DNA from: Waddlia sp964635295
GTDB lineage: Bacteria; Chlamydiota; Chlamydiia; Chlamydiales; Waddliaceae
Direction: 5' to 3'
Assembly (NCBI GenBank): GCA_964635295.1
Contig: CAZWOB010000127.1
Location: 1-5,270 of the forward strand
DNA length: 5,270 nt
Shown: in pieces, positions 1-5,270 of the stretch
Position numbering within the stretch: the first letter of the stretch is position 1
Layout of the letters: the number at the start of each line of letters is the position of its first letter
The notes under the pieces: model-generated
Database searches by the model: none
What the model saw: the letters and a program-made list of their open reading frames with translations, nothing else
What the model was told of the DNA's origin: nothing
Position numbers and translations under genes: made by a program

Positions 1-95
1 TGAGCATGTCTGATCAGCACAATTTTTTGTTGATCATCCGCTTGAACTGAAGAATAGGAAAGCAGAATGGCGAAGATTAAGAAAACGTGTCGCAT
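1..95 (-). CDS. Secreted histidine phosphatase superfamily protein, N-terminal fragment (cut by left edge)
   Basis: The minus strand reads from an ATG at 95 to the window edge with no stop, giving 31 codons that begin MRHVFLIFAILL. Residues 1-19 form a typical Sec signal peptide: Arg2, a hydrophobic core at about residues 4-13, then SSVQA with a likely signal peptidase I site after Ala19. Next comes DDQQKIVLIRHA (residues 20-31). A short beta strand ending in Arg-His (here Arg29-His30) is the hallmark N-terminus of the histidine phosphatase (phosphoglycerate mutase-like / SixA) superfamily, whose His becomes phosphorylated during catalysis. A perfect GGAGGT lies 5 bases upstream of the ATG and fixes the start. 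Export to the periplasm is inferred, and the substrate cannot be told. The gene is divergent from the 437-aa gene. Only the start is visible, so the family call rests on one motif in the right place. Confidence 0.72.
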   Translation of the reverse strand, partial: MRHVFLIFAILLSYSSVQADDQQKIVLIRHA

Positions 96-171
96 AGTGT
101 ACCTCCGAAAACCACTATTTTATACAGTTGTTCGTTTTAAAAAAAACTATGATTTGTTATTCCCATAAGAT
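96..171. promoter_or_regulatory. Divergent AT-rich promoter region
   Basis: This 76-base spacer separates two divergent starts and must hold promoters for both if each is transcribed from here. For the plus-strand gene, TATGAT at 148-153 is a good -10 candidate, but no clear TTGACA-like -35 lies 16-18 bases upstream. It would give a leader of only about 12 bases with at most a weak ribosome site (AAGA at 167-170). For the minus-strand gene, TATAAA (bases 124 to 119) is a -10 candidate, preceded on that strand by a T-rich tract that matches the A run at 139-146. The two -10 elements are only about 25 bases apart, so the promoters would interleave. The elements are read by eye and the transcription starts are not shown. 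Confidence 0.45.
101..106 (-). promoter_or_regulatory. Strong Shine-Dalgarno of the histidine phosphatase gene
   Basis: On the minus strand the bases read GGAGGT, followed by ACACT and then the ATG at 95. A perfect match to the anti-Shine-Dalgarno at 5-base spacing decides the start and shows that this short edge fragment is a real gene. Confidence 0.8.
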
Positions 172-1485
172 ATGGCTGCCGATAAACACCTCGATACCCA
201 CCAAAAAGCGCTCTCATTGAATTTAGATGATTCTGTGTATGGATCATTGGTGGAGATCGGAGCGGGGCAGGATGCGGCCGCCCACCTCTTCCGGGCAGGA
301 GGAGCTGCAGGGACGATCGCCAAAACGATGTCTGCCTATGATATGAAAGTCAGTGATGAGATCTACGGCAAAGTCTCCCGCTACGTCTCGCGGGAACGAT
401 TGGTCAGAATTGTCGACCGGGAATACTCTCTTCTAGAGGAAAGACTGAAAGAGATAAGAGGGGAGCAAAGCCGGTTTTTCTCTTTCGCCAATACGGTGTC
501 GGCCCGTAATTACCACGGGACCAATATTTGTCATGGGTGGGTAGGTATCAGGTTTCAAACGGCCCCTAAATCTCCGACCAGCCAGATCGTTCTGCATGTC
601 AATATGCGGGATGAGACCAACCTCAGGCAGCAGCAGGCGTTGGGAATCCTGGGGATCAACCTCCTTTATGCCGTCTATAATTATTTAGAGGACCTCGATT
701 CTTTTCTGGACAGCCTGCTTGATTCCCTTCGACTGGAGCGAATGGAAGTGGACTTTATCAATGTAGAGGGACCGGAATTCGAGGGTGTTGATCATATTGA
801 GATGAATTTGACCCTTGTCAAGAGGGGGCTGTGCCACGCCGTGATGTTCACCCCCGAAATGAAGGCCTCCCCCCCTCTCGATATTCTTTACAAGAGGCCG
901 GTTGTGATTGAAAGAGGGCTCTTCCGGTTCGATAATCCCATGTATTTAAAAATATTGGAGAAATCTCTTGAGTTTCTGAAGGCGGAGGGACAGGAAGAGA
1001 AGGAGCCCGCTTCGTTTTTTGAGATCACCATAAAAAACGCCGAAGAACATCAGAACCACGTGTCCAAAGACCGCGTCTTGCGCCTTGCAAATCTGGGGCA
1101 TCCCCTGATGGTCTCTTCCTTTGCGGAAACCTACAAACTTACCGGTTTTTTAAGTCGTTACACGAAAGAGAGCCTCCGCTTTGTCCAGGGAGTCGGCAAT
1201 TTGATGCAAGTGATGCAGGAACGGTTCTATCAAGACCTCGACAGTGGAATCCTGTCAGCGATGAGCCAGCTGTTCGCAAGAGATGTCAAACTCTATGTTT
1301 TTGGTATGGAGGTGGAAGAGTTAAAGAAGCAAATGAGGGATGACGCGTTCGACCTCTCCCATTGGGAGATTCCCGATGAGGGGGTTGCCAACCTACAAAA
1401 TATCTCTCCGAAATCCCATACCCGCCATCTATACGCCTACCTCCTTGAAAAAGAGGCGTTTTTAGACGTTCCCTTCTCACCTTAA
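172..1485 (+). CDS. Uncharacterised conserved protein (orphan family often mislabelled TonB-dependent receptor or NMN adenylyltransferase)
   Basis: This complete 437-aa protein has no signal peptide, no membrane segment and no beta-barrel character, so it is probably cytoplasmic. From memory it belongs to a widespread bacterial family of similar length. The recognisable blocks are EIGAGQ at 28-33 followed by FRAGGAAGTIAKTMSAYDM (40-58), the His/Cys-containing segment from FFSFANT (102-108) to CHGWVGIRFQ (120-129), LRQQQALGILGINLLY (151-166), and LYKRPVVIERGLFR (239-252). Database names for relatives include TonB-dependent receptor and nicotinamide mononucleotide adenylyltransferase. I see no TonB box or plug, and no (H/T)xGH nucleotidyltransferase signature in a suitable N-terminal position, so neither name is supported. 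An in-frame TAA at 166-168 lies two codons upstream, so ATG 172 is the earliest possible start. It stands alone on the plus strand, and its last 9 bases overlap the convergent 394-aa gene. Function unknown. Confidence 0.9.
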   Translation: MAADKHLDTHQKALSLNLDDSVYGSLVEIGAGQDAAAHLFRAGGAAGTIAKTMSAYDMKVSDEIYGKVSRYVSRERLVRIVDREYSLLEERLKEIRGEQSRFFSFANTVSARNYHGTNICHGWVGIRFQTAPKSPTSQIVLHVNMRDETNLRQQQALGILGINLLYAVYNYLEDLDSFLDSLLDSLRLERMEVDFINVEGPEFEGVDHIEMNLTLVKRGLCHAVMFTPEMKASPPLDILYKRPVVIERGLFRFDNPMYLKILEKSLEFLKAEGQEEKEPASFFEITIKNAEEHQNHVSKDRVLRLANLGHPLMVSSFAETYKLTGFLSRYTKESLRFVQGVGNLMQVMQERFYQDLDSGILSAMSQLFARDVKLYVFGMEVEELKKQMRDDAFDLSHWEIPDEGVANLQNISPKSHTRHLYAYLLEKEAFLDVPFSP

Positions 1486-2661
1486 GGTAAGCAGATGGCG
1501 TTTGACATCCTGATGGTCAACACTGTCGGCATGGGCCGCCCATTGTTTTTCTCTGAAATGAGCTTCCAACACTTGTAAGTTCGGGTAGACGATCGTCAGC
1601 TGCTCTTGCGGGGGTTTCTCCCATTTTTTTTCCAAGTAGCTTGTGATGCAGGCGACGCATACGTCGAAATTGAATGCGGGAGTATTCATCATCCAGTCGA
1701 TAAATTGAGTTGTGGGATTTTCGTTGGGCTTGGACTTGATGAGCAATTGGACCCCATTTAATAGGGTTGCGTCGTCTAAGGGCAAGTCTCCTTGATGCCA
1801 ATTGCGCTCCATATAGGTTTTGATCAATAGTTCCAGACTGTAAAGACTGAAGGCTTTCTGATCATTTGCTTTTTCAATGATCAAGTTGAGCACTTCGCGG
1901 AAAAAGGCGGGAGTGAACTCGGGCCGCTGTGCCAATTGCGTGATGATCGTGTCCGAGGTCTCTTTGACCACAAATTTCAAAGCTTCCAATGCAATCGTCC
2001 GACACCAAGGGTTGTTAAAGTCGAGGCTTTGTAATCCTGTGATGTCATGAACCAGCTGGCTCAGTCTTTCGTATGAATCGATATCTCTGAACAGGATGGT
2101 GCGATGGAAAACCGAGCAATTGACCGGATCGCGTTTAAATGCTTCGACTGCCGCGGTTTTTCCCACTGTCGATTGTCTGCGTATGGTTTGACGGGCGGTT
2201 TCCTCTCTCTGCCTTACGGGAGGACGGGGTTCGAAAATTTCAGGCTGGGGAGTCGAGAGGTTGTCGAGTTTCTTGAACAATTGGTTGGCGTAGCCGACAT
2301 TTGTGAGAAATCCTCGTCCCTTGAAAAAGTTTTTGACCCGTTGGATGATTTTTAAAATGATCCGGATCAAGACGTTTTGATGCGATTCTCTTTCGATCTT
2401 CCTCGCTGTCATCACCTCAAGCTCCCTTGAGATTTTTTTGGCGCGCACGGGGTTTTCAACGAGCTGCCCCATCATTCCGCCTACCAGACCGACCATCTCA
2501 TTATAGGTCATGAAGTGACAGCTCCGCTTGTCGAGATGAACAACCTGGTACCCATTGCCATCTTTAACAAGGACTCCTCGTTGGCCCTCTTTTTCCGTGC
2601 CGATCTGCGAAAAGAGGTGGCTTAATTGAAAGGGATCTTTAATTTCCGATATTATCGCCAT
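1477..2661 (-). CDS. Hypothetical helical protein with cationic amphipathic segment, chlamydia-type
   Basis: I cannot name this 394-aa protein. Residues 1-60 look like a small alpha/beta domain, with strands at QRGVLVKDG and YQVVHLDK. Residues 74-118 are strongly basic and helical, ending in LIRIILKIIQRVKNFFKGRG (98-117), a cationic amphipathic stretch that could lie on a membrane surface. Residues 137-160 form a Pro/Arg/Glu-rich linker. Residues 175-394 are predicted from composition to be all helical, with spaced Leu/Ile/Phe that could fit an alpha-solenoid, though I see no clean repeat unit. The overall style resembles hypothetical proteins of environmental Chlamydiae, some of which are secreted; that is inference. 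There is no signal peptide. The gene follows the amidase-like gene after 7 bases, with only a weak ribosome site (GGA about 10 bases upstream), so it is probably translated by coupling as the last gene of the operon. Confidence 0.8.
   Translation of the reverse strand: MAIISEIKDPFQLSHLFSQIGTEKEGQRGVLVKDGNGYQVVHLDKRSCHFMTYNEMVGLVGGMMGQLVENPVRAKKISRELEVMTARKIERESHQNVLIRIILKIIQRVKNFFKGRGFLTNVGYANQLFKKLDNLSTPQPEIFEPRPPVRQREETARQTIRRQSTVGKTAAVEAFKRDPVNCSVFHRTILFRDIDSYERLSQLVHDITGLQSLDFNNPWCRTIALEALKFVVKETSDTIITQLAQRPEFTPAFFREVLNLIIEKANDQKAFSLYSLELLIKTYMERNWHQGDLPLDDATLLNGVQLLIKSKPNENPTTQFIDWMMNTPAFNFDVCVACITSYLEKKWEKPPQEQLTIVYPNLQVLEAHFREKQWAAHADSVDHQDVKRHLLTLR
1531..1550 (+). terminator. Possible intrinsic terminator of the 437-aa gene
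   Basis: ATGGG (1531-1535) and CCCAT (1539-1543) can pair around a 3-base loop, followed at once by TGTTTTT (1544-1550). It lies 46 bases after the plus-strand stop codon, inside the 3' end of the convergent gene, which is the only place a terminator could be because the genes overlap. The stem is only 5 pairs and the T tract has one interruption, so chance is a real alternative. Confidence 0.35.
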
Positions 2662-2668
2662 GGCTTTT

Positions 2669-4102
2669 TTATCCGATGAAAGGGGGGGTGAGCTCCCCTC
2701 GTCTTTTTTCTAATTGATAGGAGAGCGAGAGCAGGTGTCCTTCTGAAAACTGCCGGCCGATCAACTGCATCCCAATAGGCACGTTTTGCTTCGATTGGTC
2801 GCAGGGGACGACGAGGGTCGGGTGACCGGTAATATTGCAAGGGATGAGAAAACCCCAAAGTCCCAGATAGGGATGGATGTCCTTGCCATTCACTTGAGAG
2901 GGAGGGGATCCGAGAGGAAACGATGGGACAGGAGAGGTAGGGGTGAGGATCATGTCGTATGTTTGAAGAAAATCGTCAAGCGCTTCCGTCAGCTCTCCCA
3001 TATAGGAGATGCCGAGCGAATACTGAACACCGGACACTTCGTGTCCAAGTTTCAGCCACTCTTTTGTTTTATTTCCAAGAAGGGGATATACCTCGGGGTG
3101 CTCGTCGATATATTTCATGACCATAAGATAGCGGTCTGCGGTAAATAAATGGAGGAAGTGGGCGAGGACGTCCCGATCGATGGGAACCCTGGCTTCTTCG
3201 ACGTGATGGCCAAGGGCTTTCAGCAGCTCGATGCCAGACTCCATCGCTAGCCTCACTTCCGGGTCGACAGGAATAAAATCAAAATCAGGCGTGTAGGCAA
3301 TACGAAGCTTTTGAGGATGGTGCTCAAGACATTTTTCATAGTCGCTATGTTGTTCACAACAACTGTTAGGGTCACGTTCATCAGGTTTGGCCAGGACATT
3401 GAGCAGCATTGCCATGTCGCGGGTGTTTCTGGCGATCACTCCTTTGCGATAGAACATCCGTTCGGTGAAAGGGAGAAGGTGCTTCCTGACGATGGGAACT
3501 CTGCCTCGTGTGGGCATCAGTCCATGCAGGCCGCAGTAGCTTGCGCTTACCCTGAGCGAACCGTTGAAGTCCGTAGCGATCGCCAGTGCCGCGAGACCGG
3601 CCGCGACCGCTGTTGCCGTTCCTCCTCCCCCGCCGCCTGGAGAGAAAGCAAGGTTCCAGGGGTTTTTGCTCATTTCCCCTTTGTAGTTGATCGTGTCGTA
3701 GGAAAGTCCAAATTCGGCGATATTTCCTTTTCCCAATATGACGCTGCCGCTTTTTTTGAGAAGGTCGACTTCAATGGAATCGTCTGCGTCCTTGAACTCT
3801 TCAAATACTTTTGATCCGAAAGTGGTGTAAGTGCCGATCATATGCAGGACATCGGGAATGATCGAAGGGACTCCTGTGAGACTATGTGGTTCTTTTCCTT
3901 CTGCAAGTTCCATGTCTACGCGTTGTGCATAGTCCAGCGCGCCTTGCGTATCGATGAATAGGTAAGCGTGCAGTTCGGGGTTGAGCTTCTGAATTCTCTG
4001 AAGGAATTGTTCAGTGAGGTAGGTGCAGCTGATGGAGCGTTCGGCGATCAGGCGGCGCAGTTCGAATGCGGGTTTGTAAAAGATCGAGTTTTGCTCATTC
4101 AT
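2669..4102 (-). CDS. Amidase-signature family protein, probable catalytically inactive pseudo-amidase
   Basis: At 477 aa this protein has full length for the amidase signature family (GatA, FAAH and bacterial amidases). Clear family landmarks are LTGVPSIIPD (75-84), LLKKSGSVILGKGNIAEFG (114-132), SPGG at 154-157, AVAAGL (165-170), TDFNGSLR (177-184), CGLHGLMPTRGRVP (190-203), and the late LTPTSPVPSFP (386-396) and GMQLIGR (444-450). The nucleophile-equivalent Ser182 is present. The catalytic lysine of the usual GVPxxxKD motif is Pro83 (codon CCC). Both serines of the usual GGSSGG are glycine (158 and 159), and one oxyanion-loop glycine is Asn180. The 24-residue spacing from 158 to Ser182 equals that between the family's cis-serine and nucleophile, so these are substitutions, not a misalignment. 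Normal amide hydrolysis is therefore unlikely. Its neighbours are not gatC or gatB, so a GatCAB role is not supported. The start overlaps the preceding stop (ATGA, 4099-4102) and has little ribosome site of its own, implying translational coupling. Confidence 0.93.
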   Translation of the reverse strand: MNEQNSIFYKPAFELRRLIAERSISCTYLTEQFLQRIQKLNPELHAYLFIDTQGALDYAQRVDMELAEGKEPHSLTGVPSIIPDVLHMIGTYTTFGSKVFEEFKDADDSIEVDLLKKSGSVILGKGNIAEFGLSYDTINYKGEMSKNPWNLAFSPGGGGGGTATAVAAGLAALAIATDFNGSLRVSASYCGLHGLMPTRGRVPIVRKHLLPFTERMFYRKGVIARNTRDMAMLLNVLAKPDERDPNSCCEQHSDYEKCLEHHPQKLRIAYTPDFDFIPVDPEVRLAMESGIELLKALGHHVEEARVPIDRDVLAHFLHLFTADRYLMVMKYIDEHPEVYPLLGNKTKEWLKLGHEVSGVQYSLGISYMGELTEALDDFLQTYDMILTPTSPVPSFPLGSPPSQVNGKDIHPYLGLWGFLIPCNITGHPTLVVPCDQSKQNVPIGMQLIGRQFSEGHLLSLSYQLEKRRGELTPPFIG

Positions 4103-4611
4103 GCCAATGCATCCACTGTTGCCAGGATTTTTTCCAGAATTTCATTAAACGTTGTTTCTCCTGCCGCAACTTTTTCGATCCCTTCCCCAAATAGGTCGAG
4201 AATAAGCAGAATCGATCCGATGATCCCCTTTAAAACAATCAGCTTGATATCGTTTTCAGGGGTGAGGAGTACGTATCGATAGAGGATATATCCGTTGCCT
4301 TCATCCAATTCAAAACCGGGCAATTCTAGTTGACGATTGAGGAAAAAGAGAAAGCTGGCGATCTCCTGGCTGCATTCTTCTTTAACTGTGAAAGGAAGCG
4401 GGGCTTCGAATTGGATCCTGTAATAGGGGATATCCTCTTCTTTTTCACCCAGGACCTGCTGCCGGGACGTAATCTCCAGCGACCGGTCCCTTTGTTTATG
4501 ATCACTTGGGTAAAAGACCAGAACACGCCCTCCTGGGTGCCTGTTCGAGGGTTCAAGAGAACACTCGATCTCGTTTTCCGACAGGATCTTCTGAATGAAT
4601 TCTGTGCTCAT
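4099..4611 (-). CDS. YbjN-like / type III secretion chaperone-fold-like small protein
   Basis: This 170-aa acidic protein has no signal peptide. Its apparent order is an N-terminal helix (1-12), strands (RVLVFYPSD at 29-37 and YYRIQFEAPLPF at 63-74), a helix (79-95), the segment LNRQLELPGFELDEGNGYIL (91-110) with YRYVLLTP after it, then long C-terminal helices with a hydrophobic stretch, IIGSILLILDLFGEGIEKV (130-148), and AGETTFNEILEKI. A helix ending in LNR, then G-F-E-L-D, then an acidic/Gly turn and Y-R strand, followed by helices ending in a short G-E segment, is the layout I associate with YbjN-domain proteins. These share a fold with CesT/Tir-type secretion chaperones. That match is by eye and moderate; a dedicated chaperone for a neighbouring product is possible but unproven. 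Both ends overlap neighbours by ATGA, placing it mid-operon between the coiled-coil gene and the pseudo-amidase. Confidence 0.75.
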   Translation of the reverse strand: MSTEFIQKILSENEIECSLEPSNRHPGGRVLVFYPSDHKQRDRSLEITSRQQVLGEKEEDIPYYRIQFEAPLPFTVKEECSQEIASFLFFLNRQLELPGFELDEGNGYILYRYVLLTPENDIKLIVLKGIIGSILLILDLFGEGIEKVAAGETTFNEILEKILATVDALA

Positions 4612-5270
4612 GTATATCTTTCCTTTGCCTGTTGTTCCTGAATGAAGGCCACGATTTTGGAGTTGTCCATGGCGAAAAACGTTTGCAGGGCCTCCATTGT
4701 GTCTCGCATGATGTTTTCTTTTTCCGGCCTGGACTGGATCTCTTCAAGATCGACCCCCAGCTCTTTTTGAAGGATCCCTTGGATATCCTCATCCAGAAGG
4801 TCGGGATCGTTGAGCAGCCCCTCTGCGATGATCTGTTCGATGTTGATGGCGCTTCCCGTTCTATCTTTTGCCAGTTTCGCCGTGCGCGCAAAATCTTTTG
4901 CGCCCGCTTCTCTGATCCTTCTTTGCAGGGGTTCCAAACGTTTTTTCCATTTATCCGCCCTCGTTGTCCATCTCTGAATATCGCGTTCGAGTTCTGCCTG
5001 CCGTTTTTCTGATTCATCGATCGCCTCTTTTTCGATCTCCTCGAGCCTTTGTTTGGCTTCGATGATCTCTGCCTCTTCCAGCTTTTTGGATGCGCGCACT
5101 TTCAGTTTGCCGAAAAGGGGGCGGAGGCGCTTTGGTAGTTTTGCCGCTTCCACTGATTCGCTTTGCTCTAGGATTCCTCGCAGCTCTTCTGCCTGAGCGC
5201 GAAATTCCATCAGTTTGAGCGCCCCTTTGATTTTTTTGATCTCTTTGATTTTGACTACGAAATTGTCGAT
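4608..5270 (-). CDS. Coiled-coil hypothetical protein, N-terminus beyond right edge
   Basis: The frame is open from the right edge to a TGA at 4608-4610. An ATG at 5210 would give 200 aa, but the 20 codons upstream of it are also open and encode a charged helical segment (about IDNFVVKIKEIKKIKGALKL) that matches what follows. The GGGG upstream of ATG 5210 is 11 bases away, which is long. I therefore treat this as a 5'-truncated gene. Numbering from that ATG, residues 1-18 and about 38-102 are rich in Glu, Lys, Arg and Ala with heptad-like Leu/Ile, as in a long coiled coil. Residues 121-160 (IEQIIAEGLLNDPDLLDEDI and following) and 165-198 form a separate acidic helical end. No signal peptide or known motif is seen in the visible part. 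It is the first visible gene of the operon and overlaps the YbjN-like gene by ATGA (4608-4611). Function unknown; possibilities include a scaffold or secreted coiled-coil protein. Confidence 0.78.
   Translation of the reverse strand: MDNFVVKIKEIKKIKGALKLMEFRAQAEELRGILEQSESVEAAKLPKRLRPLFGKLKVRASKKLEEAEIIEAKQRLEEIEKEAIDESEKRQAELERDIQRWTTRADKWKKRLEPLQRRIREAGAKDFARTAKLAKDRTGSAINIEQIIAEGLLNDPDLLDEDIQGILQKELGVDLEEIQSRPEKENIMRDTMEALQTFFAMDNSKIVAFIQEQQAKERYT
4621..4626 (-). promoter_or_regulatory. Ribosome binding site of the YbjN-like gene
   Basis: The minus strand reads AAAGGA 9 bases before the ATG at 4611, inside the end of the upstream coding sequence. With the stop/start overlap, this supports ATG 4611 as the start and both re-initiation and direct loading of ribosomes. 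Confidence 0.5.

Noticed and set aside
11..36. Two TGATCA palindromes 20 bases apart
   Set aside because: Both fall inside the phosphatase coding sequence (Asp-Asp-Gln and Leu-Ile-Arg codons), are 6 bases long and not otherwise repeated in an ordered way.
1434..1463. Hairpin CGCCT/AGGCG followed by five T
   Set aside because: It lies before the plus-strand stop codon, so termination there would remove the end of its own coding sequence; the stem is short with a 15-base loop.
172..1485. TonB-dependent receptor or nicotinamide mononucleotide adenylyltransferase label
   Set aside because: No signal peptide, TonB box, plug or barrel strands, and no nucleotidyltransferase (H/T)xGH motif near the N-terminus.
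3311..3814. A 167-codon open frame on the plus strand opposite the amidase-like gene
   Set aside because: It is antisense to strongly conserved amidase motifs and its translation resembles no family and lacks a convincing ribosome site; it is a shadow of the real gene.
2669..4102. Assignment as GatA of the Glu-tRNA(Gln) amidotransferase
   Set aside because: The catalytic Lys and cis-Ser are missing and gatC/gatB are not adjacent, so an essential tRNA-dependent amidotransferase subunit is unlikely.
4632..5012. Open frames on both strands over the coiled-coil gene, including a 126-codon plus-strand frame
   Set aside because: They arise from the Glu/Lys/Leu-rich codon composition of the coiled-coil frame, which is coupled to its neighbour by an ATGA overlap and extends past the edge.
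1..5270. tRNA or rRNA genes, CRISPR arrays, insertion sequences
   Set aside because: Nearly all bases are in convincing protein-coding genes and I saw no cloverleaf, spaced repeat array, transposase or terminal inverted repeat.

Overview
This 5270-base window has roughly balanced base composition (about half G+C) and is densely coding, with one complete plus-strand gene and five minus-strand genes, two of them cut by the window edges. The style of the proteins suggests a chlamydia-related bacterium (environmental Chlamydiae / Parachlamydiales-like). This rests on pattern memory of the 394-aa hypothetical protein and of the 437-aa orphan family; no rRNA or marker gene is present to confirm it.

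Left edge (1-171): the first 31 codons of a minus-strand gene begin at 95 behind a perfect GGAGGT. They encode a signal peptide followed by KIVLIRHA, the catalytic start of a histidine phosphatase; the rest lies outside the window. A 76-base divergent spacer separates it from a 437-aa plus-strand protein (172-1485). That protein belongs to a widespread uncharacterised family that is often given unsupported labels such as TonB-dependent receptor or nicotinamide mononucleotide adenylyltransferase.

Right part (1477-5270): four minus-strand genes read leftward as one apparent operon. They are a coiled-coil protein whose frame runs off the right edge (4608 to beyond 5270), a 170-aa YbjN-like / type III chaperone-fold-like protein (4099-4611), a 477-aa amidase-signature protein (2669-4102), and a 394-aa helical hypothetical protein (1477-2661). 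The first three are joined by two ATGA stop/start overlaps and the fourth follows after 7 bases, so translation is probably coupled. The operon promoter lies outside the window. Its last gene runs 9 bases into the 3' end of the convergent plus-strand gene.

The most notable point is that the amidase-signature protein keeps the fold-defining sequence and the nucleophilic serine (Ser182) but has lost the other two members of the Ser-cisSer-Lys triad. The lysine position is Pro83 and the GGSSGG segment is six glycines. It is an intact reading frame, translationally coupled to its neighbour, and so looks like a retained pseudo-enzyme rather than a decaying gene. Together with a small chaperone-like protein, a coiled-coil protein and a protein with a cationic helix, it forms a candidate undescribed cassette. 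No function can be assigned from sequence alone.
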